DNA from: CAYXWM01 sp964468805 | GTDB lineage: Bacteria; Bacillota; Clostridia; Lachnospirales; WRBF01 | Reading direction: 5' to 3' | DNA: 6,791 bases | Assembly (NCBI GenBank): GCA_964468805.1 | Contig: CAYXWM010000090.1 | Span: 1-6,791 of the forward strand | Shown here: in pieces, positions 1-5,490 of the stretch | How the letters are laid out: the number at the start of each line of letters is the position of its first letter | Numbering within the stretch: the first letter of the stretch is position 1 | The notes under the pieces: model-generated | Databases searched by the model: none | The model's input: the letters and a program-made list of their open reading frames with translations, nothing else | What the model was told of the DNA's origin: nothing | Made by a program: the position numbers and the translations under genes

Positions 1-557
1 ACATGACTTTCTCCGACCAATGCGACCTTTTCCTTGAAAACAAAGATGACGCTTATGAAGTTATCTATGTTTCCGACAAAGGCAAAGCAGAGCTTGGCAA
101 ATATATAGACGGTCTTGCAGACTTCACCAACCCTGATCGTGAAGCAAATACCCAAAATACCTTGGATATAAGCAAACATGAAAATGAACTGGAACTTTTT
201 GACAAGATCAACTGGGAAGAAAAGACCGAAGTTTGTCAAGGTTGCGGTATGTGTACATTTATCTGCCCCACTTGCCACTGCTTTGGTTTCAAAGATGTGG
301 ACGATAACGGCGACATTTGCAGATACCGTAATTGGGATTCTTGTATGTTCCCCAAATTCACCTTGCACGCCTCCGGCCACAACCCACGTGAATCTAAGAC
401 TGAAAGATACCGTCAAAGAGTGTTGCATAAATATGTGTATGTCAAAAAGAATTTTGGTTACGTTGCCTGCACAGGTTGCGGCCGCTGCATAAGAAGCTGC
501 CCCACCGGCATGAACATTAACCAAATAGTTTCAGGGATAATGGAGGAATTGTCGTGA
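1..557 (+). CDS. 4Fe-4S dicluster electron-transfer subunit, AsrA/HydB/FlxB-like (3' part of gene)
   Basis: The frame is open to the window edge, so the ATG at base 3 is probably internal. Relatives such as anaerobic sulfite reductase subunit A are about 340 residues, against 184 here. Counting from that ATG, two ferredoxin-type motifs are visible. The first is CxxCxxCxxxCP (C78, C81, C84, C88), followed by C91 and C93; the second is C156, C159, C162, C166 followed by Pro. Between them lie a WDSC motif (111-114) and a GHNPRESKTERYRQR stretch (126-139), both as I recall them from the AsrA / sulfhydrogenase-beta / FlxB group. The protein should carry electrons between a partner flavoprotein and a redox enzyme in the cytoplasm. 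Its stop overlaps the start of the next gene by 4 bp (GTGA), implying translational coupling and a complex with that product. The terminal acceptor is unknown because the upstream genes are outside the window. The family call is firm; the exact role is not. Confidence 0.85.
   Translation, partial: MTFSDQCDLFLENKDDAYEVIYVSDKGKAELGKYIDGLADFTNPDREANTQNTLDISKHENELELFDKINWEEKTEVCQGCGMCTFICPTCHCFGFKDVDDNGDICRYRNWDSCMFPKFTLHASGHNPRESKTERYRQRVLHKYVYVKKNFGYVACTGCGRCIRSCPTGMNINQIVSGIMEELS
542..547 (+). promoter_or_regulatory. Ribosome binding site fixing a GTG start
   Basis: GGAGGA lies inside the end of the upstream gene, 6 nt before the GTG at 554. A nearby ATG at 558 is out of frame, so the GTG is the only sensible start. 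The site supports coupled translation of the two redox subunits. Confidence 0.75.
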
Positions 558-1390
558 ATGCAAATCCATATCTGCCTCTCAAGGTAAAAATTCTTGATAT
601 AGTTCAGGAAACAACTTCTGAGCTGGACATTAAAACCTATACGTTACAATTCGTAGACGGTTACAAAATGGATTTTATGCCCGGGCAATTTATTGAATTT
701 TCTATCCCCGGCATCGGCGAAGCACCCTTCGGTTTTGCCTCCAATCCATTGGAAAAAGACACTATCCAACTCAGCATTAAACGTACCGGTATGCTGACAG
801 ACGCTATCCATGCTTTAAAAGTAGGCGACGAAGCCTGGATCCGTGGACCTTTCGGCAATACTTTCCCTATAGATAAACTGGAAGGCAATGACATAGTTTA
901 CATTGCCGGCGGTTTGGGACTTGCTCCGCTTCGTCCCTTAATCACTTACATATTCGATAAATCCAACAGAGATAAAGTTGGCAAAATCCAATTGCTTATC
1001 GCTGCCAGAAGCAGCAAAGACTTTATCTACTTCGACCAATACAAAGAATGGCGTAAGCTTAAAAACACCTCCGTTACCATGACCATCGATAATCCCGAAC
1101 CCGGCTGGAACGAACGTGTTGGCTTCCCGCATAACTTGGTTGCCGAAATGGATATCGACATTAACAAAACCGTTGCCGTTCTTTGCGGACCGCCTATCAT
1201 GATTAAGTTTGTTAACCAAAAACTTGTTGAAATGGGCTTACCCAAAGACAAAATTATCACAACTCTCGAAATGCGTATGACTTGTGGTATCGGCAAATGC
1301 GGTAAATGTAATATCGGTCATCAATACGTTTGCATCGACGGTCCTGTATTCTCCATGGCAGAACTGGATGCAATGCCCAACGAATATTAA
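554..1390 (+). CDS. FAD/NAD(P)H-binding 2Fe-2S reductase subunit, AsrB/HydG/FlxA-like
   Basis: The product is 278 residues, close to the roughly 270 of AsrB. The N-terminal half is a ferredoxin-reductase FAD barrel with PGQF (43-46) and APFGFAS (57-63), the latter where RxYS is usual. The NAD(P)-binding half starts at YIAGGLGLAPLRP (116-128) and has the CGPPIM motif (211-216). The C-terminus carries a PyrK/AsrB-type [2Fe-2S] site with C244, C249, C252 and C260 (CX4CX2CX7C), followed by DGPVF. It probably oxidises NADH or NADPH and passes electrons through FAD and the 2Fe-2S cluster to the dicluster protein encoded just upstream. A catalytic third subunit such as AsrC does not follow; a long gap and a new promoter do. 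The pair may therefore serve a hydrogenase, Hdr-type or other redox enzyme encoded upstream. The cofactor set is well supported; the physiological partner is not known. Confidence 0.87.
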   Translation: MNANPYLPLKVKILDIVQETTSELDIKTYTLQFVDGYKMDFMPGQFIEFSIPGIGEAPFGFASNPLEKDTIQLSIKRTGMLTDAIHALKVGDEAWIRGPFGNTFPIDKLEGNDIVYIAGGLGLAPLRPLITYIFDKSNRDKVGKIQLLIAARSSKDFIYFDQYKEWRKLKNTSVTMTIDNPEPGWNERVGFPHNLVAEMDIDINKTVAVLCGPPIMIKFVNQKLVEMGLPKDKIITTLEMRMTCGIGKCGKCNIGHQYVCIDGPVFSMAELDAMPNEY

Positions 1391-1442
1391 AATCGAACCT
1401 GTTTTGTGTGGTTAAGGCACAATCCAAAACCTCAACAAAACT

Positions 1443-1473
1443 AAAGGGTACCCAATCTTTTTGGGTACCCCTT
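1443..1473 (+). terminator. Strong hairpin after the redox pair, possible terminator
   Basis: A 10-bp perfect stem, GGGTACCCAA (1446-1455) with TTGGGTACCC (1461-1470), surrounds a 5-nt loop. The + strand tail (CTTCTGAC) is only weakly T-rich. The tail read on the - strand (TTTAGTTTTG) looks better, so it may act in either direction. Each arm contains the self-palindrome GGGTACCC. Its position 55 bp after the stop fits a terminator for the upstream operon, but the poor U-tract keeps confidence moderate. Confidence 0.5.
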
Positions 1474-1491
1474 CTGACAAAAATATCCTTA

Positions 1492-1579
1492 ATTAATTCG
1501 GTAGCCGGTTGACCTTGGGTTAATACCCGGCTTATATGCAAAATGTATAGTTTTCCCATAGATTTATTGCCGAATTAAT
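1492..1579. repeat. Long-arm inverted repeat enclosing smaller hairpins
   Basis: ATTAATTCGG (1492-1501) is exactly complementary to CCGAATTAAT (1570-1579). Immediately inside it, AGCCGG (1503-1508) pairs with CCGGCT (1527-1532), and a weaker stem pairs TATAT with ATGTA around 1534-1550. The element lies upstream of the fhs promoter, so it would belong to the 3' end of read-through RNA from the redox operon or act as DNA. No known riboswitch or transposon end is recognised. Confidence 0.4.
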
Positions 1580-1622
1580 AAAGCACCTATGAATTTTTCA
1601 CAATTTTTATGTCACTATAAGC

Positions 1623-1651
1623 TTGACAATGGAAAAAATATTTGTTAAACT
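1623..1651 (+). promoter_or_regulatory. Sigma-A-type promoter of fhs
   Basis: A perfect -35 TTGACA (1623-1628) is followed by a 17-bp spacer and a -10 TAAACT (1646-1651, four of six consensus bases). The predicted start is near 1658, giving a leader of about 94 nt before the fhs ATG. This is the best promoter in the window and fits a highly expressed metabolic operon. Confidence 0.65.
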
Positions 1652-1660
1652 AATGACAAA
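1641..1660. promoter_or_regulatory. Operator-like dyad over the fhs -10 region
   Basis: TTTGTTA (1641-1647) and TGACAAA (1654-1660) form an imperfect palindrome with 6 of 7 positions matched and 6 bp between the arms. It covers the -10 and the expected start point, where a bound repressor would block polymerase. No regulator gene is nearby to name it. Confidence 0.35.
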
Positions 1661-1685
1661 CATTTAAATTGTGCCAAATCTATCA

Positions 1686-1723
1686 GTTTTCACCCATATG
1701 AAAACAGCTCAGCCCATGCTGAG
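1686..1723 (+). promoter_or_regulatory. Two tandem hairpins in the fhs leader
   Basis: Hairpin 1 pairs GTTTTCA (1686-1692) with TGAAAAC (1699-1705) around a 6-nt loop. Hairpin 2 pairs CTCAGC (1708-1713) with GCTGAG (1718-1723) around CCAT. They are separated by 2 nt and end about 11 nt before the Shine-Dalgarno sequence. No U-run follows, so they are not a terminator; they may stabilise the 5' end of the mRNA or form a small regulatory leader. Confidence 0.45.
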
Positions 1724-1734
1724 TTAATTATAAT

Positions 1735-1744
1735 AAGGAAGGTG
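1735..1744 (+). promoter_or_regulatory. Ribosome binding site of fhs
   Basis: AAGGAAGGTG, with 9 nt between GG and the ATG at 1752, supports that start. Confidence 0.7.
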
Positions 1745-1751
1745 TTTTATT

Positions 1752-3431
1752 ATGTCTTTTAAAAGCGATATCGAAATTGCTCAAGAGTGCGTCATGACTC
1801 CTATCGAACAAATCGGAGCAAAAGTTGGCTTAACACTTGACCACATGGAACATTACGGCAAGTACAAAGCTAAAATTGATTATAACATTCTTCAAGACAT
1901 GAAAGATAAACCGGACGGAAAACTTATCCTTGTTACCGCTATTTCTCCTACACCCGCAGGCGAAGGTAAAACCACTACTTCCACCGGTTTGGCAGACGCT
2001 CTTTCCAAATTGGGCAAAAAGACTATGCTTGCTTTAAGAGAACCTTCTTTAGGACCGGTATTCGGCGTTAAAGGCGGCGCAGCAGGCGGCGGCTATGCTC
2101 AAGTTGTTCCCATGGAAGACATCAACCTTCACTTTACAGGCGACTTCCATGCAATCGGCGCAGCCAACAACTTATTGGCAGCTATGATTGACAACCATAT
2201 GTATCATGGCAATGCTTTAAACATCGACCCCAGAAGAATCACTTGGAAACGCTGCGTTGACATGAATGACCGTCAACTTCGTTTCATCGTAAACGGCCTT
2301 AACGGAAAAGCTAACGGCTCACCCCGTGAAGACGGTTTCGACATTACTGTTGCTTCCGAAATCATGGCTATCCTTTGCTTGTCCAAAGACATCGACGATT
2401 TGAAAGAAAAACTTAAAAGAATCGTTATCGGTTACACAAGAGACAACCAACCTGTAACCGCAGGCCAAATCAACGCTCAAGGTTCCATGGCTGCATTGTT
2501 GAAAGACGCTCTTAAACCCAACCTTGTTCAAACTTTGGAAGGTACTCCTTCTTTCATCCACGGCGGTCCTTTCGCTAACATCGCTCACGGCTGTAACTCC
2601 ATCATGGCTACCAGAATGGCGTTAAAATTAGCTGATTACGTTGTTACAGAAGGCGGCTTCGGTGCTGACCTCGGCGCTGAAAAATTCCTTGATATTAAAT
2701 GCCGTATGGCAGGACTTAAACCTTCTGCTTGCGTTATCGTAGCTACCGTTCGTGCTCTTAAACATCACGGCGGCGTTGCAAAAGCTGACCTTAACAACGA
2801 AAACCTTGACGCTCTTGAAAAAGGTCTTCCCAACTTGCTTCAACACGTTGAAAACATCACCAAAAACTTCGGTTTACCGGCTGTTGTTGCTATCAACGAA
2901 TTCCCCACCGATACTCAAGCTGAGCTTGACTTGGTTAAAGCTAAATGTAACGAACTGGGCGTTAACGTTGCCTTGTCCAGAGTATGGGCTGCCGGCGGCG
3001 AAGGCGGTGCAGAACTTGGTAAAGAAGTTCTTCGTCTTATCGAAGAAGGCGAAAACAACTTCAAAGTTCTTTATCCCGATGATATGCCTATCAAAGAAAA
3101 AATCGAAACCATCGCTACCAAAATTTACCGTGCTGACGGCGTAGACTTTGCTCCTGCAGCCGCTAAAGAAATCGCTCGTCTTGAAGAATTGGGATACAAC
3201 AATATTCCGATTTGTATGGCTAAAACCCAATACTCCTTCTCCGACGACCAAAAGAAACTCGGCGCTCCCAGAAACTTCAGAATTACCGTTAGAGGTATTA
3301 AAGTTTCCGCAGGTGCAGGCTTTATCGTTGCCTTGACAGGCGAAATCATGACTATGCCCGGTCTTCCCAAAGTTCCGTCAGCTGAAAAAATCGACGTTAC
3401 CAACGAAGGCGTTATCTCCGGCTTGTTCTAA
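1752..3431 (+). CDS. fhs: Formate-tetrahydrofolate ligase (formyl-THF synthetase)
   Basis: This cytoplasmic enzyme couples formate, ATP and tetrahydrofolate to give 10-formyl-THF, the entry step of folate-bound one-carbon metabolism, and can run in reverse to make ATP. The 559 residues match the usual length of about 556-560. Visible signatures are the phosphate-binding loop TPAGEGKTTT (67-76), the REPSLGPVFG segment, the first family signature GVKGGAAGGGYAQ, and the second signature PMEDINLHFTGDFHAI. A well-placed ribosome binding site and promoter precede it, and fchA and folD follow in the same direction. Codon use is strongly biased: no ATA isoleucine codon was noticed on reading through, and GAA, AAA, AAC and GAC dominate, as expected for high expression. 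No defect is seen. Identity is close to certain; the direction of flux (acetogenic, fermentative or biosynthetic) cannot be read from the gene. Confidence 0.97.
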   Translation: MSFKSDIEIAQECVMTPIEQIGAKVGLTLDHMEHYGKYKAKIDYNILQDMKDKPDGKLILVTAISPTPAGEGKTTTSTGLADALSKLGKKTMLALREPSLGPVFGVKGGAAGGGYAQVVPMEDINLHFTGDFHAIGAANNLLAAMIDNHMYHGNALNIDPRRITWKRCVDMNDRQLRFIVNGLNGKANGSPREDGFDITVASEIMAILCLSKDIDDLKEKLKRIVIGYTRDNQPVTAGQINAQGSMAALLKDALKPNLVQTLEGTPSFIHGGPFANIAHGCNSIMATRMALKLADYVVTEGGFGADLGAEKFLDIKCRMAGLKPSACVIVATVRALKHHGGVAKADLNNENLDALEKGLPNLLQHVENITKNFGLPAVVAINEFPTDTQAELDLVKAKCNELGVNVALSRVWAAGGEGGAELGKEVLRLIEEGENNFKVLYPDDMPIKEKIETIATKIYRADGVDFAPAAAKEIARLEELGYNNIPICMAKTQYSFSDDQKKLGAPRNFRITVRGIKVSAGAGFIVALTGEIMTMPGLPKVPSAEKIDVTNEGVISGLF

Positions 3432-3556
3432 GAAATACGCTTGTTAGCAAATCAAGTATCATAAAATTTTATACATAGATTTTCCGACATTTTACAAGAC
3501 CACAGACTTATTCTATCCGATTATAAGGTAGGCCGATTCGGTCAGTCTTCCTTAAA

Positions 3557-3591
3557 TAATTCCGTTTGCAACAGCCTTGCAGACGGAATTA
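3557..3591 (+). repeat. 14-bp stem-loop in the fhs-fchA gap
   Basis: Bases 3557-3570 pair with 3578-3591; the core is AATTCCGTTTGCA against TGCAGACGGAATT, with one G-U pair and a 7-nt loop. The tail AATTCAAGTTGG is not U-rich, so a classical terminator is unlikely. A role as a processing or stabilising hairpin is possible. Confidence 0.55.
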
Positions 3592-3608
3592 ATTCAAGTT
3601 GGTTTAGA

Positions 3609-3631
3609 TTACTAAGACTTTGGTCTTGTAA
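3609..3631 (+). repeat. Local hairpin competing with the long-range pairing
   Basis: TTAC-T-AAGAC (3609-3618) pairs with GTCTTGTAA (3623-3631) around TTTG, leaving one bulged base. Its 3' arm is the same segment that can pair with 3492-3502, so the two structures are mutually exclusive. Confidence 0.45.
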
Positions 3632-3702
3632 TTTAGTAGGAGAAATTACTGTAAAGTTCTTTCGGTTGATTAGTCTACATATTCTGTGCAGTCAGCCGCT
3701 TT

Positions 3703-3708
3703 TATAAT
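3703..3708 (+). promoter_or_regulatory. Possible internal -10 element for fchA-folD
   Basis: There is a perfect TATAAT 45 bp before the fchA start. At 16-18 bp upstream only ATTCTG-like sequence is present, so the -35 is poor. It may be a weak or activator-dependent internal promoter, or chance. Confidence 0.35.
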
Positions 3709-3753
3709 GTAAGCTGCAATTCTATTTTTACAATGAACTGAGGACGGTGTCTC

Positions 3754-4377
3754 ATGGTTAATAAAACTTGTGCTGAATTTGTTGAAATTCTTGCTTCAAA
3801 AGAACCGGTTCCCGGCGGTGGCGGTGCGTCTGCTTTAGTAGGTGCATTGGGCATGGCTCTGGGCAGCATGGTTGGTAACCTTACTTTAGGTAAGAAAAAA
3901 TACGCTCACGTTCAAGACGATATTATTGAATTATTGAAAAAAGCTACCGCTTTGCAAGAAGAATTGTTGGCTCTCGTTGCCAAAGATGCTGAAGTTTTCG
4001 AGCCTCTTGCAAAAGCTTACGGTTTGCCCAAAGATACTCCCGAACAACAAGCCGAAAAAGACCGCGTTATGGAAGAAGTACTTAAAGTTGCTTGCTCCGT
4101 TCCGGTTGAAATCATGGAAAAATCCATGGAATGTATCACTCTCCATGAAGCTTTCTGCGAAAAAGGCACAGCTATCGCTATCAGCGATGTAGGCGTTGGC
4201 GTTCAATTGGTTAAAGCCGCTCTTATGGGAGCCAGCTTAAACGTATTCATCAACACTAAAATCATGAAAGACAAAGCTTATGCTGACGGCATCAACGCTA
4301 AAGTTGAACAAATGCTGGCTGACGGCTGCAAACGTGCAGACGTTGTTTACGCAGAAGTTGAAAAACGCATTAAATAA
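3754..4377 (+). CDS. fchA: Methenyltetrahydrofolate cyclohydrolase, cyclodeaminase-fold (FchA)
   Basis: The 207-residue product belongs to the formiminotransferase-cyclodeaminase C-terminal-domain family, whose standalone members hydrolyse or form 5,10-methenyl-THF in clostridia and other anaerobes. Motifs seen are PVPGGGGASALVGALGMAL (18-36), the DAEVFEPLAKAYGLPKDT segment (78-95), and the C-terminal SDVGVGVQLVKAALMGASLN (144-163). No formiminotransferase domain is fused, so histidine degradation is less likely than a folate role. A GAGGACGG ribosome binding site lies about 10 nt before the ATG. It sits after fhs and 36 bp before folD, exactly between the enzymes that make its substrate and use its product. 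Because the adjacent FolD appears to lack cyclohydrolase residues, this protein probably supplies that step alone. The family call is strong; the exact substrate rests on context. Confidence 0.92.
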   Translation: MVNKTCAEFVEILASKEPVPGGGGASALVGALGMALGSMVGNLTLGKKKYAHVQDDIIELLKKATALQEELLALVAKDAEVFEPLAKAYGLPKDTPEQQAEKDRVMEEVLKVACSVPVEIMEKSMECITLHEAFCEKGTAIAISDVGVGVQLVKAALMGASLNVFINTKIMKDKAYADGINAKVEQMLADGCKRADVVYAEVEKRIK

Positions 4378-4403
4378 TTTACGCAACGAATATTTATAAA
4401 TTC

Positions 4404-4408
4404 GGAGG
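4404..4408 (+). promoter_or_regulatory. Ribosome binding site of folD
   Basis: GGAGG lies 5 nt before the ATG at 4414. Its first G also closes a small hairpin (CGAAT 4387-4391 with ATTCG 4400-4404), so its access might be slightly modulated. Confidence 0.65.
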
Positions 4409-4413
4409 TTTAC

Positions 4414-5262
4414 ATGGCTCAATTACTCAAGGGTATGGAAGTTGTTAACGGCATGAAAGATGCTTTAATTGCCAAAAACAAAGAACTTATCGAAAAAGGT
4501 GTTACTCCCTGCGTAGGTATCGTTCGTATCGGCGAAAGACCGGACGACTTGTCCTACGAAAAAGGCGCTATCAAACGTTTTGACGGCATGGGAATCAAAG
4601 TGCAAACTTTCTCCTTCAAAGAAGACATCGCTAAAGAAGACTTCGAAGCAGAGTTTGAAAAAATCAACAAAGACGCTTCTGTTCACGGCATTCTGTTATT
4701 CAGACCTATGCCCAAACATATAGACGAAGAACGCATCAAACAAATTTTTGACCCTGCTAAAGATATGGACGGTATGACTTCCGAAAATATCGCTAAAGTT
4801 TTCGCAGGCGACGAAACCGGTTATGCTCCCTGTACTCCTACAGCGGTTATGGAAATGTTGAAACACTTCCAAATCCCGTTGAAAGGCAAAAAAGTTGTTG
4901 TTGTTGGTCGTAGCATGGTAGTAGGCAAACCTTTGGCTATGTTATTGCTCAAAGAACACGCCACCATCACTATCTGCCACACCAGAACAGTTGACCTTCC
5001 CAAAGAATGTCAAGCTGCTGACATCTTAATCGCTTGTGCAGGTGCTGCAAAAATGATTAAGGCTGAACACGTCAGAAAAGATTGCATCGTTATCGACGTA
5101 GGTATCAACCTTGACGAAAACGGCAACCTTTGCGGCGACGTTGATTTTGAACAAGTTGAACCCCTTGCTTCTCAAATCACTCCCGTTCCCGGTGGTGTAG
5201 GTACTGTTACTACTTCCATACTGGCAAAATATGTATTGATGGCTGCTGAAAGAACATTATAA
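4414..5262 (+). CDS. folD: Methylenetetrahydrofolate dehydrogenase FolD, probably lacking cyclohydrolase activity
   Basis: The 282-residue product fits FolD (about 285). It interconverts 5,10-methenyl-THF and 5,10-methylene-THF with NAD(P). Features seen are Y48, the KDMDG motif with D119, CTPTAVMEML (140-149), the nucleotide-binding VVVGRSMVVGKP (162-173), VIDVGIN and the folate-site ITPVPGGVG. Set against E. coli FolD from memory there is a constant offset of 2 with no gap: Y50 is kept (Y48) and D121 is kept (D119). The catalytic K54 is Ala (A52), and Q98 with L99 become F96 and R97. K54 is required for the cyclohydrolase reaction in E. coli and human enzymes, so this enzyme is inferred to be a dehydrogenase only, complemented by fchA 36 bp upstream. 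A strong terminator follows 8 bp after the stop. NAD versus NADP preference cannot be read safely. Confidence 0.93.
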   Translation: MAQLLKGMEVVNGMKDALIAKNKELIEKGVTPCVGIVRIGERPDDLSYEKGAIKRFDGMGIKVQTFSFKEDIAKEDFEAEFEKINKDASVHGILLFRPMPKHIDEERIKQIFDPAKDMDGMTSENIAKVFAGDETGYAPCTPTAVMEMLKHFQIPLKGKKVVVVGRSMVVGKPLAMLLLKEHATITICHTRTVDLPKECQAADILIACAGAAKMIKAEHVRKDCIVIDVGINLDENGNLCGDVDFEQVEPLASQITPVPGGVGTVTTSILAKYVLMAAERTL

Positions 5263-5270
5263 TTTTTAAT

Positions 5271-5325
5271 ATCACAAATTATTGTCTTGTGTTATAATAT
5301 AGGGCAATAGTTTGTGATTTTTTTT
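5271..5325 (+). terminator. Rho-independent terminator of the one-carbon operon
   Basis: ATCACAAATTATTG (5271-5284) pairs with CAATAGTTTGTGAT (5305-5318), a 14-bp stem with one G-U pair and a 20-nt loop. An uninterrupted run of eight T (5318-5325) follows. It begins 8 bp after the folD stop and is the clearest terminator in the window. Confidence 0.85.
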
Positions 5326-5348
5326 GCTTTTTATCACACATTAAATAT

Positions 5349-5412
5349 TAAAGCCGCTTTTGTGGTAGTTTGAAAGAAGCGTTCTATCCGGATAACATCC
5401 CTCAAGGCTTTA
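5349..5412 (+). promoter_or_regulatory. Possible structured element before the membrane protein gene
   Basis: TAAAGCC (5349-5355) pairs with GGCTTTA (5406-5412) and encloses two small stems, GCTT/AAGC (5356-5359 with 5377-5380) and GGAT/ATCC (5390-5393 with 5397-5400). This looks like a small three-way junction, but the stems are short and no riboswitch core is recognised. Confidence 0.25.
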
Positions 5413-5416
5413 TAAT
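5385..5416 (+). promoter_or_regulatory. Candidate promoter/operator of the DUF1576-like gene
   Basis: A perfect TATAAT -10 is at 5411-5416. No good -35 is present. Instead the perfect palindrome TATCCGGATA (5385-5394) occupies the -35 position, as an activator or repressor site might. Confidence 0.35.
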
Positions 5417-5444
5417 ATATTATTTTTCTGAACAATATTTTTAC

Positions 5445-5466
5445 CTATCCCGCCTATCCGGGATAG
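5445..5466 (+). repeat. Stem-loop just before the ribosome binding site
   Basis: CTATCCC (5445-5451) pairs with GGGATAG (5460-5466). Alternatively CTATCC (5454-5459) and GGATAG (5461-5466) form a dyad around one G. It ends 10 bp before AAGGAGAG and could act on DNA or on the mRNA leader. Confidence 0.4.
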
Positions 5467-5476
5467 CTAAGTAGTT

Positions 5477-5484
5477 AAGGAGAG
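5477..5484 (+). promoter_or_regulatory. Ribosome binding site fixing a TTG start
   Basis: AAGGAGAG lies 6 nt before TTG at 5491. No in-frame ATG occurs until codon 16, which is inside the first membrane segment, so the TTG is the preferred start. Confidence 0.75.
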
Positions 5485-5490
5485 TTACCC

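Larger units (their letters stand above)
1599..1673. repeat. 8-bp inverted repeat flanking the fhs promoter
   Basis: CACAATTT (1599-1606) and AAATTGTG (1666-1673) are perfect reverse complements. They bracket the -35/-10 region almost symmetrically. They could be paired binding sites for one regulator, or chance in AT-rich DNA. Confidence 0.25.
3432..3753 (+). other. 322-bp fhs-fchA gap, no gene, highly structured
   Basis: No coding frame of substance is present. TTACAAGACCA (3492-3502) is exactly complementary to TGGTCTTGTAA (3621-3631). Between these arms sit AGACT/AGTCT (3504-3508 with 3544-3548), CTATC/GGTAG (3513-3517 with 3527-3531, one G-U), CCG/CGG (3533-3541), and a 14-bp stem at 3557-3591. 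No hairpin here is followed by a convincing T-run, so transcription from fhs probably continues into fchA. The region could be an intercistronic regulatory or processing element, or a small RNA. Confidence 0.45.

Noticed and set aside
1..1390. A complete asrABC sulfite reductase operon.
   Set aside because: No siroheme-binding AsrC follows the AsrB-like gene; a hairpin, a long gap and a new promoter do. The names AsrA and AsrB are used only for resemblance.
1391..1751. A ZTP (pfl) or THF riboswitch before fhs, as these RNAs often control folate genes.
   Set aside because: I could not find the conserved ZTP core such as the CCGCCTGGGC-like segment, nor a THF-riboswitch-like core. The leader after the predicted start holds only two simple hairpins.
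1027..3403. Several open frames of 60-130 codons on the - strand or in shifted + frames.
   Set aside because: They lie entirely or mostly inside strongly supported genes, lack ribosome binding sites and recognisable motifs, and are explained as shadows of biased codon use.
1752..5262. Calling the organism an acetogen from fhs-fchA-folD.
   Set aside because: The same three genes serve purine and amino-acid fermentation and biosynthesis. No CO dehydrogenase/acetyl-CoA synthase or methyltransferase gene is in the window.
5290..5298. An extended -10 promoter (TGT-TATAAT) in the terminator loop.
   Set aside because: The bases 17 bp upstream (TATCAC) are not a -35, and the following hairpin arm and T-run would stop the transcript at once.
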